From an uncultured Caryophanales bacterium (GTDB lineage: Bacteria; Bacillota_I; Bacilli_A; RFN20; CAG-826): 10,136 nucleotides of DNA. The notes beneath the pieces were generated by a model, which saw only the letters and a program-made list of their open reading frames with translations, ran no database searches and was not told the origin of the DNA. Where the stretch lies: positions 1 to 10,136 of the forward strand of contig CAMJEC010000037.1 in NCBI GenBank assembly GCA_946404585.1, written 5' to 3'. Shown piece after piece: positions 1-6,077 of the stretch (position 1 is its first letter; every line of letters begins with the position of its first letter). The position numbers were made by a program, and so were the translations under genes.

Positions 1-1
1 C

Positions 2-877
2 ATCTTTTTACTGAAAGGATATACAGGAATAATTAAGCCGTTATCGTTCGGTTTATTAATGCCTGAATTCAATATTGGGCTATTGATTATCTATTACGCA
101 ATATATGTTGCTTATTTATATTATTTAACAATTGGTATTAGGCCAATTCAAAGATGGTTATCTATTGGGATGGTGGCGATAACTGCTTTATACGCTATAC
201 CAATAGAAAATAGGTTAACAAGTGAAGTTAGCTTTGTTAACGTCGGTCAAGGTGATTGTACGCTTATTAGACATCATCAAAAGACCATATTAATCGATAC
301 AGGAGGCTTAACTTATAATGACATCGCTAATGGGACACTTATTCCTTATTTAAGAAAGAAAAGAATTTATAAAATCGATGCCGTGTTTATCACTCATTAT
401 GACTATGACCATTGTGGAGCGTTAGAAAACTTACAAAAGGAATATAAGGTCGCTAATGTTTATGATTATTATTCCAGTTTCCCTATAAGTGTGAACGGCT
501 TAACTTTTAATAATTACAACATCTATGGCACGACAAGCAACGAAGAAAACGATCGTTCCTTAGTGTTATCGTTTAATATCCTTAATAAGGACTTCCTTAT
601 TATGGGGGATGCTCCTAAATGGATTGAAAATAAAATCATGGATGATTATGAGAGTATTCCATGCGATATCTTAAAGCTCGGTCATCATGGTTCAGATACT
701 TCTTCTTCTGAGAGATTTATTCAATACACCAGTCCAGAAATCGCTATTGTGTCGTGTGGTAAAAATAATAAATTTGGTCATCCTTCTAAGAGTGTTGTGA
801 ACACTTTGAACAAATATCACATTCCAATAAGAAGAACAGATTTAGAAGGAACAATCACATATAAAAAAGTTTATTAA
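2..877 (+). CDS. comEC: ComEC/Rec2 competence protein, C-terminal part (5' end outside window)
   Basis: This is the C-terminal part of the inner-membrane channel that carries single-stranded DNA into the cell during transformation. The frame stays open back to the first bases of the window and reads as hydrophobic membrane sequence, so the ATG at 59 is internal and the gene is cut by the window edge. Two membrane segments are visible (about nt 74-145 and 155-205), followed by the metallo-beta-lactamase-like domain. That domain shows VNVGQGDCT (about 236-262), DTGG (about 296-307), the metal motif THYDYDHCG (about 392-418), MGDAP, LGHHGS (about 679-696) and a FGHPS motif near the end. The HxDxDH motif is intact, so the domain may be catalytic, although the whole protein cannot be judged. 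A Shine-Dalgarno-led small gene follows 19 bp later, probably in the same transcript. Identification is secure from the motif series and from holA downstream, its usual neighbour in Bacilli. Confidence 0.93.
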   Translation: MFLLKGYTGIIKPLSFGLLMPEFNIGLLIIYYAIYVAYLYYLTIGIRPIQRWLSIGMVAITALYAIPIENRLTSEVSFVNVGQGDCTLIRHHQKTILIDTGGLTYNDIANGTLIPYLRKKRIYKIDAVFITHYDYDHCGALENLQKEYKVANVYDYYSSFPISVNGLTFNNYNIYGTTSNEENDRSLVLSFNILNKDFLIMGDAPKWIENKIMDDYESIPCDILKLGHHGSDTSSSERFIQYTSPEIAIVSCGKNNKFGHPSKSVVNTLNKYHIPIRRTDLEGTITYKKVY

Positions 878-896
878 AAATAGAAAGGAAAAGATT

Positions 897-1190
897 ATGG
901 CTTTTAAAATATATTTCAATAAGAAGACAAGGCATCCATCTATCTCCTTAAGTGGAAAAGATAAAGAGAAGTGGGAAAACTTAGAAATGACTCACAATCC
1001 ATCAGGGGATAACAAATATATCGATATCGTGTGTATTACCCCAAAAGGCCCAAGCAAATCTTATGTTAGGAAATATGTTCGTAAAGATAGACATCGTGTA
1101 AAAGGTAAACTTCATAAAAATACCAAGCTTGATTACAATTCTGAAAGCAAAGTTAAGAATTATCTAAAAGAACACAATAAAAAAAGATGA
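897..1190 (+). CDS. Small basic protein of unknown function (97 aa)
   Basis: I do not recognise a named family with certainty. The product is short, soluble and strongly basic, rich in Lys and Arg throughout, with no membrane segment, signal peptide or cysteine cluster beyond one Cys. The N-terminal part (MAFKIYFNKKTRHPSISLSG) looks folded. A central Tyr/Arg/Lys stretch (SYVRKYVRKDRHRVKGK, about residues 55-71) could contact nucleic acid, which is inference from charge only. A clear Shine-Dalgarno (AAGGA at 885-889, 7 nt from the ATG) supports both the start and the reality of the gene. It lies 19 bp after comEC on the same strand, the position where Bacillus subtilis has the small unrelated-looking gene yqzM. 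No own promoter is evident, so it is probably co-transcribed with comEC. It ends in TGA, which helps show that TGA is a stop in this organism. Confidence 0.75.
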   Translation: MAFKIYFNKKTRHPSISLSGKDKEKWENLEMTHNPSGDNKYIDIVCITPKGPSKSYVRKYVRKDRHRVKGKLHKNTKLDYNSESKVKNYLKEHNKKR

Positions 1191-1241
1191 TGGCAATCCG
1201 ATAATCGGTTTGATAATCCATTTAAGGACCTCGCATCATCT
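1179..1241 (-). terminator. Inverted-repeat element, terminator-like on the minus strand
   Basis: An 8-bp perfect stem AGATGATG (1185-1192) / CATCATCT (1234-1241) encloses a 41-nt loop. The loop holds a smaller hairpin (AATCCGA/TCGGTTT with one mismatch, about 1195-1211) and a repeated GATAATC (1200-1206, 1212-1218). Read on the minus strand, the outer stem is followed directly by a T7 tract (complement of A 1179-1185), which resembles a Rho-independent terminator. On the plus strand no T tract follows. It overlaps the last codons of the 97-aa gene. It could end antisense transcripts running through holA, be a structured 3' end for the comEC transcript, or be fortuitous, since the A tract is also Lys codons. 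Confidence 0.35.
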
Positions 1242-1314
1242 AAGATATTTATAACATATGTTTGATATAAAGCAAAGCATTTATAAGTTTTAACAACAAT
1301 GTGTAGTTACAAAA

Positions 1315-1330
1315 TATAAAATATTTTATA
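1315..1330. promoter_or_regulatory. Perfect 16-bp AT palindrome overlapping the holA -10
   Basis: TATAAAATATTTTATA is a perfect palindrome that runs into the holA -10 hexamer (TATAAT, 1327-1332). Its position would suit an operator, but it contains only A and T in a very AT-rich spacer, so chance is a real alternative. Confidence 0.25.
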
Positions 1331-1332
1331 AT
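1327..1332 (+). promoter_or_regulatory. holA promoter -10, predicted leaderless start
   Basis: A consensus TATAAT ends 6 nt before the holA ATG. Initiation about 7 nt downstream would fall on or next to the start codon. There is no purine-rich Shine-Dalgarno before the ATG. The -35 position 17 bp upstream (TAGTTA, 1304-1309) is weak. Confidence 0.6.
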
Positions 1333-1338
1333 AGTTTC

Positions 1339-2319
1339 ATGATTTATCTTATTAATGGCAAACAAAACATTCGTTTAAAAAGCCAGATGAAAAGCATTAT
1401 CAAAGATTCCATTAAGGAAATCGATGCGATGAATTTCGTCAAATTTGATGCTTCTTTAACACAAATCCAAGAGATTATGAGTGAAGCTAACTATATGCCT
1501 TTAGGCTATGACAAAAAGGTCGTGGTTATTGATTCACCATATTTCTTAATGAAAGAAAGAACTAAATCAAAGATTGAAAGTGAACAAGACTATCAAACTT
1601 TATTAAACTATTTAAACAAACCAAACCCTGATGTTGATCTCATCTTTTTAGTGAATACCGCGGAAAAGGAAATCGATAAAAAGAACGAGTATTATCAGTT
1701 AATAGAAAAAAACGGCAAAGTCATTACCGTCGCGGAACCTAAACAAGAGCAGTGGAATGACGTCGTGAAACAATACTTCACCTCTAAATGGCCTAACACT
1801 GTTATAGACAGTGACGCGGTCGTGGAATTAGGTAGAAGAACCGAAGGCGATTATGCTTCATTATTTAATAATGGTAGTAAACTCGCTCTTTATACTGATC
1901 ACATTACCTTTAATGATGTCACAAAGATGGTTACTAGACCACTAGAAGAGAATTCTTTCTTATTATTCAACTATCTCGTTGATGAAAAGAATATGGAAGC
2001 AGTTGCTTTATTTAGAGATTTAAAGACTAGTAATGTTGAACCTGTGACTTTAATCAGTATGGTCGCTAATCAGTTTAGATTATTAAATAGAGTCTCATAT
2101 TTAGCCAGACACGGCTATCAACCAGAAGATATCGCTAAAGAATTAAATATCAATCCAATAAGAGCGAAAATCTTAAGAAAGAATAGTTTTGTTGTCTCTG
2201 GTAAACGTGTTTTACAAACTTTAGAAGATTTATATCAATTAGATAAACAAATTAAAAGCGGTCTTGTGGACCGCTATTACAGCTTTGAGCTATTCCTAAT
2301 TAATTTCAAAAGAAAATAA
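1339..2319 (+). CDS. holA: DNA polymerase III delta subunit (HolA/YqeN family)
   Basis: This is the clamp-loader subunit that opens the beta sliding clamp and, with tau/gamma and delta', loads it on primed DNA. The length (326 aa) is typical. The N-terminal domain begins MIYLINGKQN and, as expected for delta, has no Walker A motif. The most recognisable part is the C-terminal collar domain: PLEENSFLLFNYL (about 201-213), FRDLKTSNVEPVTLISMVANQFRLLN (225-250, split here into its two conserved blocks FRDL and ANQFRLL), and EDIAKELNINPIRAKIL (263-279). The ATG at 1339 gives the expected N-terminus although no Shine-Dalgarno precedes it; a TATAAT 6 nt upstream suggests a leaderless mRNA. The stop codon touches the rpsT stop on the other strand with no base between. 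The 3' end contains a hairpin that reads as the rpsT terminator. The comEC-holA-rpsT neighbourhood matches other Bacilli. Confidence 0.93.
   Translation: MIYLINGKQNIRLKSQMKSIIKDSIKEIDAMNFVKFDASLTQIQEIMSEANYMPLGYDKKVVVIDSPYFLMKERTKSKIESEQDYQTLLNYLNKPNPDVDLIFLVNTAEKEIDKKNEYYQLIEKNGKVITVAEPKQEQWNDVVKQYFTSKWPNTVIDSDAVVELGRRTEGDYASLFNNGSKLALYTDHITFNDVTKMVTRPLEENSFLLFNYLVDEKNMEAVALFRDLKTSNVEPVTLISMVANQFRLLNRVSYLARHGYQPEDIAKELNINPIRAKILRKNSFVVSGKRVLQTLEDLYQLDKQIKSGLVDRYYSFELFLINFKRK
2244..2275 (-). terminator. Rho-independent terminator of rpsT, embedded in holA
   Basis: Read on the minus strand, AGCGGTC-CACAA-GACCGCT (2275 to 2257) forms a perfect 7-bp GC-rich stem with a 5-nt loop, followed by TTTAATTTGTTT. 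It lies 45 nt past the rpsT stop and entirely within holA codons 302-312. The plus strand has no T tract after this hairpin, so the polarity fits rpsT. Confidence 0.75.
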
Positions 2320-2583
2320 TTATCTAACGGAATTCACTAAACGTGAAAGTTCGCCTTTTTGTCTAGCAGCAGTGTTCTTGTGTTGAATACCATCGCTGAC
2401 GGATTTATCGATTAAACGGAAAGCCGCATTCATTAATTCTTCGGCCTTAGCTAAATCTTTTGCTTCAACGGCTAATCTGACTTTTTTGATGGCAGTACGG
2501 ATAGCGCTTTTCGCGGAAGCGTTTCTTTGACGAGCTTTTTCGTTAGTTTTGATACGTTTGATTTGTGATTTTATGTTAGCCAT
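2320..2583 (-). CDS. rpsT: 30S ribosomal protein S20
   Basis: S20 is a primary binder of 16S rRNA in the small subunit body. The product has the usual 87 aa and the classic sequence: MANIKSQIKRIKTNEKARQR at the N-terminus, a Lys/Arg-rich long helix, and the conserved C-terminal segment with IQHKNTAARQKGELS (about 66-80). A strong Shine-Dalgarno (AGAGGT on the minus strand, plus positions 2590-2595) sits 6 nt before the ATG. It has its own promoter with an extended -10. It is convergent with holA and the two stop codons abut. The upstream minus-strand ligase-ACP gene has no clear terminator, so some read-through from that unit is likely. Confidence 0.98.
   Translation of the reverse strand: MANIKSQIKRIKTNEKARQRNASAKSAIRTAIKKVRLAVEAKDLAKAEELMNAAFRLIDKSVSDGIQHKNTAARQKGELSRLVNSVR
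2330..2360 (+). terminator. Candidate holA terminator inside rpsT 3' coding end
   Basis: On the plus strand GAATTCAC (2330-2337) pairs with GTGAA (2343-2347) and, past a 2-nt AG bulge, TTC (2350-2352). GCC then T5 (2356-2360) follow. The stem is only 8 bp with a bulge and the T tract starts 3 nt late, so this is a modest terminator. It begins 11 nt after the holA stop, and no better candidate is in sight. Confidence 0.45.
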
Positions 2584-2613
2584 AAAGTTACCTCTTTCTT
2601 AGTGCCGAGTGTA

Positions 2614-2642
2614 ATATTACCAAAACTCGACAAATAATGCAA
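2614..2642 (-). promoter_or_regulatory. rpsT promoter with extended -10
   Basis: On the minus strand TTGCAT (plus 2637-2642) is followed by a 17-bp spacer and an extended -10, TGG TAATAT (-10 hexamer at plus 2614-2619). The predicted start is near 2607, giving a leader of about 24 nt that contains the AGAGGT ribosome site. The -10 lies in a 10-bp palindrome, GTAATATTAC (2611-2620). A 17-nt AT hairpin (2632-2648) surrounds the -35. Confidence 0.55.
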
Positions 2643-2662
2643 TTATTTATTATACGCTTTTA

Positions 2663-4639
2663 TTATTTTTGTTTAAGTAAGAGCGCAATTTCTTCAACGA
2701 AGTCGTTGACACAAGTGAGTTTGCCATACTGTTCTTCAGGCACTTCAATGTCGAAGTAACGGTCGACTTCTTGCACTAATTCAACATAGTTCATGGAGTC
2801 ACCACCTAAGTCATTAATCCAGTGATCTTCATCGTCAATCTTGAATGTTGGTAAGACTAAGATCTTGGAGAAAAGTTCTCTTACAGGTGGGAGAATTTTT
2901 GTTAAGGCTTCTTCAGATAATTTTCTTGTCTTAGAAGAAACTTTCTTAGAATTAATGAGAACATATTTGTTAGAACCATTTTCGATTTCTTTCTTAATCG
3001 CAAAACGTTTAACTTTCATATTGTTCGCCATTGGCAAGCGATTCTTCGCTAAATAAATAGCGTCAATCTTTGTGTCATGTGGAAGCTTAATAGCCTTAAT
3101 CATGGCTTCTAATTCTTTTAAGGCTTCTTCACTTGTCTTATCATCGAGTTCTAAGACTAAGACGATGTCTTCATGAAGGGCTTTATCTTTATTAACAACA
3201 CCTAAAACTGATAAGTTTGTGACATTTGGCAAATCTTTGAAGTAGATTTCAAGTTCATCTGGGAAGATGTTTTCACCATTCGCGTTAATGATGACATCTT
3301 TCATTCTACCTTTCATGATGTAACCAGTTTCAAATTTATTAACGATATCACCTGTATGGAAATAACCATTATCTAAAACAGTTTCTTTTTCCACACCGGC
3401 GATGATTTCTCTAATGTGAATTGTAGGTGATTTAATTAAGAGTTCGTTATCAGCTTCATTAACTTTGTATTCAACACCGTTAAGAGGTTTACCGATATAA
3501 CCGTTTAATCTTTGTTTAACATCTGGAGAAAGTTCAACAGAAGTAACGCCGACTTCAGTCATACCATAACCGTTATATAAAGGATAGCCTAAACCATTAA
3601 TTGCTCTTAATGTTTCATTAGAGAGATAGCCGCCACCAGAGATACAGTATTTAACGTGTTTACCTAAGATCATACCTTTAATCTTATCAGCGACAATCTT
3701 CTTAGAAGCAAAGCCTGCTTCTTCAGCGCTCATTTCACCTAAGTTATAAGCCATCATCTTTTCTAAAAGCTTTTGTTTGTCTTCATTTTGCATAGCAAAC
3801 TTACGCTTAATAGATAAGGCTAAAGAATCCCAGAATAATGGGACACTATAGACGTGAGTAATGCCAGTTTTTTGGCAAATTGATAATAAATCGCTTGGGG
3901 TATTGCTCTTTGGGAACACTAAGGTTGTGCCATAGAATGTATACCATAAGAAGACCGCGACAAAGCCAAAGATGTGGTGGAATGGAATCATTGCTAAGAT
4001 CTTAATTTGACCGACTTTCTTTGGATACATAATGTCCAAACTTTCTTCGGTCATCTTTAAAGAACAACAGATTTGATTCACAAAGTTTTCACCATTGAAA
4101 ACCATGAGTTTAGCGTCACCAGTTGTGCCACTGGAAGAGAAGATAACTTCATTCGCCCAGGATGGGTTAGACATTTCTTCTTTAGCGTTTTGTAGGATAT
4201 TGTCTAATCTGATTTTGTTAAGGGTGTATTCATGGTTATCATCACTAATAATGGCGATAGCTTTTGCTTGATTACCTAAGTTAATAACGTTTTCTCTTGG
4301 TAATTTAGCGTCCACTAAGACTGGGACAAAGCCAGCCATTAATAAGGCCCAGAAGATTTCACCCCAACTTGGACAGTTAGCGACTTTTAATACGACACGA
4401 TTTGTGCCTTCTTTTTTAATCTTATTAGATAGATATAATGCGTACTTTTTGACGTTTTCATCCATCTTAGAATATTTGTACTTTTTAATACGGTTGTTAA
4501 GACCGGTAAATTCGGCATAGACGTTCTTCTTATTTTGGTGCATTAATTGTTGGTAAATGTTCACAAAATGACGAGAAGTCTTAAGTAAATCTGCCGCACT
4601 CAAGATATATTGAGTGATCAATTGTTGTTTGTTTTTCAT
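2663..4639 (-). CDS. Adenylate-forming ligase fused to a C-terminal acyl carrier protein
   Basis: This is an ANL-superfamily enzyme (acyl/aryl-CoA synthetase, NRPS adenylation type) of 658 aa. Motifs in order: A3 loop SSSGTTGDAK (168-177), HHIFG (221-225), ISGGGYLS (333-340), A5 YGMTE (358-362), A7 YFHTGD (426-431), A8 with GR (444-445) and NANGENIFPDELE (452-464), and a C-terminal region with candidate catalytic Lys in MKVKR (541-545). Residues about 575-658 form an ACP-like domain with LGGDSM (611-616), in which Ser615 would carry 4'-phosphopantetheine. The likely reaction is activation of a carboxylic acid, probably fatty, as acyl-AMP with transfer to its own tethered ACP; the substrate cannot be read from sequence. 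No condensation, reductase or thioesterase domain follows. A Shine-Dalgarno AAGGA (plus 4646-4650), 6 nt before the ATG, and the 12-nt gap to the phosphoesterase gene indicate an operon. A membrane-lipid acyl-ACP synthetase role is my inference. Confidence 0.85.
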   Translation of the reverse strand: MKNKQQLITQYILSAADLLKTSRHFVNIYQQLMHQNKKNVYAEFTGLNNRIKKYKYSKMDENVKKYALYLSNKIKKEGTNRVVLKVANCPSWGEIFWALLMAGFVPVLVDAKLPRENVINLGNQAKAIAIISDDNHEYTLNKIRLDNILQNAKEEMSNPSWANEVIFSSSGTTGDAKLMVFNGENFVNQICCSLKMTEESLDIMYPKKVGQIKILAMIPFHHIFGFVAVFLWYTFYGTTLVFPKSNTPSDLLSICQKTGITHVYSVPLFWDSLALSIKRKFAMQNEDKQKLLEKMMAYNLGEMSAEEAGFASKKIVADKIKGMILGKHVKYCISGGGYLSNETLRAINGLGYPLYNGYGMTEVGVTSVELSPDVKQRLNGYIGKPLNGVEYKVNEADNELLIKSPTIHIREIIAGVEKETVLDNGYFHTGDIVNKFETGYIMKGRMKDVIINANGENIFPDELEIYFKDLPNVTNLSVLGVVNKDKALHEDIVLVLELDDKTSEEALKELEAMIKAIKLPHDTKIDAIYLAKNRLPMANNMKVKRFAIKKEIENGSNKYVLINSKKVSSKTRKLSEEALTKILPPVRELFSKILVLPTFKIDDEDHWINDLGGDSMNYVELVQEVDRYFDIEVPEEQYGKLTCVNDFVEEIALLLKQK

Positions 4640-4651
4640 ATGTTTTCCTTT

Positions 4652-5089
4652 TTATATTAACGTGTAGAACTTAATGTCTACTGTATTAGATTCAATATTG
4701 AGGATGGCGTAACTACCATCAAACTTATCCCGAGCGTAACTTAAAGCGCCCGGATTTACATATAATATATCATGTTTGATTTCATTTCTACGAATATGTG
4801 TATGCCCATGTATGACAATCTTTGCGTTGTGTTTATTCAATAACTCTTTACTTACATAGGGAGTATGTTGTACGAAAATATTCCCATATGGACTAGGAAT
4901 AATTAGATATTCTGGGAAGTCATAATATCGGTCACAGTTACCTCTCACTGAAATAAATGGCTTAATTGACCATTCATCTTGCTCACTATCTCCAGCGTGA
5001 AGATATAAATCCATATCAGGATAAAGGGCCGCTAAACGGTCTAATGAAGCATAATCACCATGGGAATCACTAACTAACAAAATTTTCAT
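4652..5089 (-). CDS. YfcE/MJ0936-family metallophosphoesterase
   Basis: This is a small calcineurin-like phosphodiesterase (145 aa; the family runs about 150-180) with a dinuclear metal site. All signature motifs are present: DSH (Asp8, His10), HAGDSE (Asp34), RGNCD (Asn51), QHTP (His75), HGHTH (94-98, His96 and His98) and NPGAL (112-116) near the C-terminus. Family members such as YfcE, MJ0936 and Bacillus YsnB hydrolyse phosphodiesters in vitro, but their physiological substrates are not settled. The ATG at 5089 gives the correct N-terminus MKILLVSDSHGD; it has no good Shine-Dalgarno but an extended -10 sits 7 nt upstream. It is the first gene of a unit with the ligase-ACP gene and is divergent from fmt across 48 bp. 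Confidence 0.9.
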   Translation of the reverse strand: MKILLVSDSHGDYASLDRLAALYPDMDLYLHAGDSEQDEWSIKPFISVRGNCDRYYDFPEYLIIPSPYGNIFVQHTPYVSKELLNKHNAKIVIHGHTHIRRNEIKHDILYVNPGALSYARDKFDGSYAILNIESNTVDIKFYTLI

Positions 5090-5096
5090 CTTTCAT

Positions 5097-5105
5097 ATAG
5101 TAGCA
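5097..5105 (-). promoter_or_regulatory. Extended -10 promoter of the phosphoesterase gene
   Basis: On the minus strand TGC TACTAT forms an extended -10 that ends 7 nt before the ATG at 5089. Initiation would fall at about 5089-5090, predicting a leaderless message. No recognisable -35 is seen, which fits an extended -10 promoter. Confidence 0.5.
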
Positions 5106-5123
5106 AAAAAACATCCGCTTTTG

Positions 5124-5129
5124 TATAAT
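5124..5129 (+). promoter_or_regulatory. fmt promoter -10, predicted leaderless start
   Basis: A consensus TATAAT (preceded by TTG) ends 8 nt before the fmt ATG at 5138, with no Shine-Dalgarno between. The corresponding -35 window (about 5101-5106) overlaps the opposite-strand -10 of the phosphoesterase gene, so the two promoters share DNA. Confidence 0.6.
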
Positions 5130-5130
5130 A

Positions 5131-5144
5131 TTTCCATATGGAAA
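5131..5144. promoter_or_regulatory. 14-bp perfect palindrome centred on the fmt start codon
   Basis: TTTCCATATGGAAA is perfectly self-complementary and contains the fmt ATG (5138-5140). It covers the predicted transcription start, so it could be an operator or a small 5' hairpin. No second copy was noticed in the window. Confidence 0.25.
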
Positions 5145-6076
5145 AGAAAGAATTAAATCTCTTATTTATGGGCACTCCTGAAATCAGTGCTTATGTCTTC
5201 GAACAGATGATTCTTGATGGCTACCACTTTGTGGGCTTAGTCGCTCAACCTGATCATCCAGTGGGAAGAAAAGGCATTATTGAAAAAGTCCCTACTAAAG
5301 TAATCGCTGAGAAATATAACATTCCAGTCTTTCAACCAATCAAGATTCGTAAAGATTTCTCTTTTATGGATAATCTTAAAGTTGATTTAGTTATTACTCT
5401 TGCCTATGGACAAATTGTCCCTCAAGGCTTTTTAGATATTCCGCGTTTTGGTTGTTTAAACCTTCATGGTTCATTACTTCCAAAATTAAGAGGAGCATCT
5501 CCTGTTCAAACCGCTTTAATCAATAACGAGAAAGTCACTGGTGTGACTCTTATGGAAATGGTCGCAGCGATGGATGCTGGAAGGATGTATGGCAAGAAAG
5601 AAGTCACCATTGAAGAAGATGATAACGCTACTTCTTTATTTAAGAAGATAAGCGAAGCGGCTAAAGATTTAGCTTTAGAATTATTACCAAAATATGTAAA
5701 CGGTGAATTAGAAGGCATTCCTCAAGATGAAAATGAAGTTACTTTCTGTTCGCTTATCAAACCAGAACAAGAAAAATTAGATTTATCTAAAGATATATTA
5801 GAAGTTTATGGCTATATTAGAGGCTTAAGCGATGAACCAGGTGCTTATCTCTATCTAGATAACCAAAAACTTAAAATCTTCAAAGCTAAGATTGCTAATG
5901 ATTTAGTAACTGCGGAAGTAGGCACAATTGTCCAAGCGGATAAACGCGGCTTATTACTTCAATGTCAAAACGGTCAATTAGCCATCCTAGAGCTGCAAAA
6001 AGAAGGCAAAAAGAGAATGGACTATAAAGCCTTTATTAACGGCAACCAGAATCTTTTAGGCACTAAATTAAACTAA
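5138..6076 (+). CDS. fmt: Methionyl-tRNA formyltransferase
   Basis: The enzyme transfers a formyl group from 10-formyl-tetrahydrofolate to Met-tRNAi so that translation can start with fMet. The 312-aa length is standard. The N-terminal Rossmann-type domain starts LLFMGTPEIS (8-17). The catalytic segment is LNLHGSLLPKLRGASPVQ (107-124) with Asn108 and His110, followed by MDAG (145-148) with the catalytic Asp146. The C-terminal OB-like domain (about 205-312) contains FCSLIKPEQ, RGLSDEPGAYLY and a Lys-rich end for tRNA binding. The start at 5138 gives the usual MGTP spacing; it lacks a Shine-Dalgarno and has a TATAAT 8 nt upstream. It is divergent from the phosphoesterase gene. The helicase ATG begins one base after the fmt stop, so the two are probably one unit. 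In many Bacilli fmt sits with def and priA, which are not seen here. Confidence 0.97.
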   Translation: MEKKELNLLFMGTPEISAYVFEQMILDGYHFVGLVAQPDHPVGRKGIIEKVPTKVIAEKYNIPVFQPIKIRKDFSFMDNLKVDLVITLAYGQIVPQGFLDIPRFGCLNLHGSLLPKLRGASPVQTALINNEKVTGVTLMEMVAAMDAGRMYGKKEVTIEEDDNATSLFKKISEAAKDLALELLPKYVNGELEGIPQDENEVTFCSLIKPEQEKLDLSKDILEVYGYIRGLSDEPGAYLYLDNQKLKIFKAKIANDLVTAEVGTIVQADKRGLLLQCQNGQLAILELQKEGKKRMDYKAFINGNQNLLGTKLN

Positions 6077-6077
6077 A

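Noticed and set aside
59..61. ATG as the true start of the ComEC-like gene
   Set aside because: The frame is open to the window edge and codes for continuing hydrophobic sequence, no ribosome site precedes the ATG, and ComEC proteins are far longer. It is an internal Met.
2632..2648. 17-nt hairpin as terminator of the ligase-ACP gene
   Set aside because: The stem is entirely A-T with no T tract after it on the minus strand; it coincides with the rpsT -35 region, so a promoter feature is more likely than a terminator.
2841..3056. 71-codon plus-strand reading frame
   Set aside because: It lies opposite the ligase-ACP coding sequence, has no ribosome site and no recognisable domain; a shadow of the real gene.
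5506..5718. 70-codon minus-strand reading frame inside fmt
   Set aside because: It lies opposite the conserved catalytic region of fmt and has no supporting signals.
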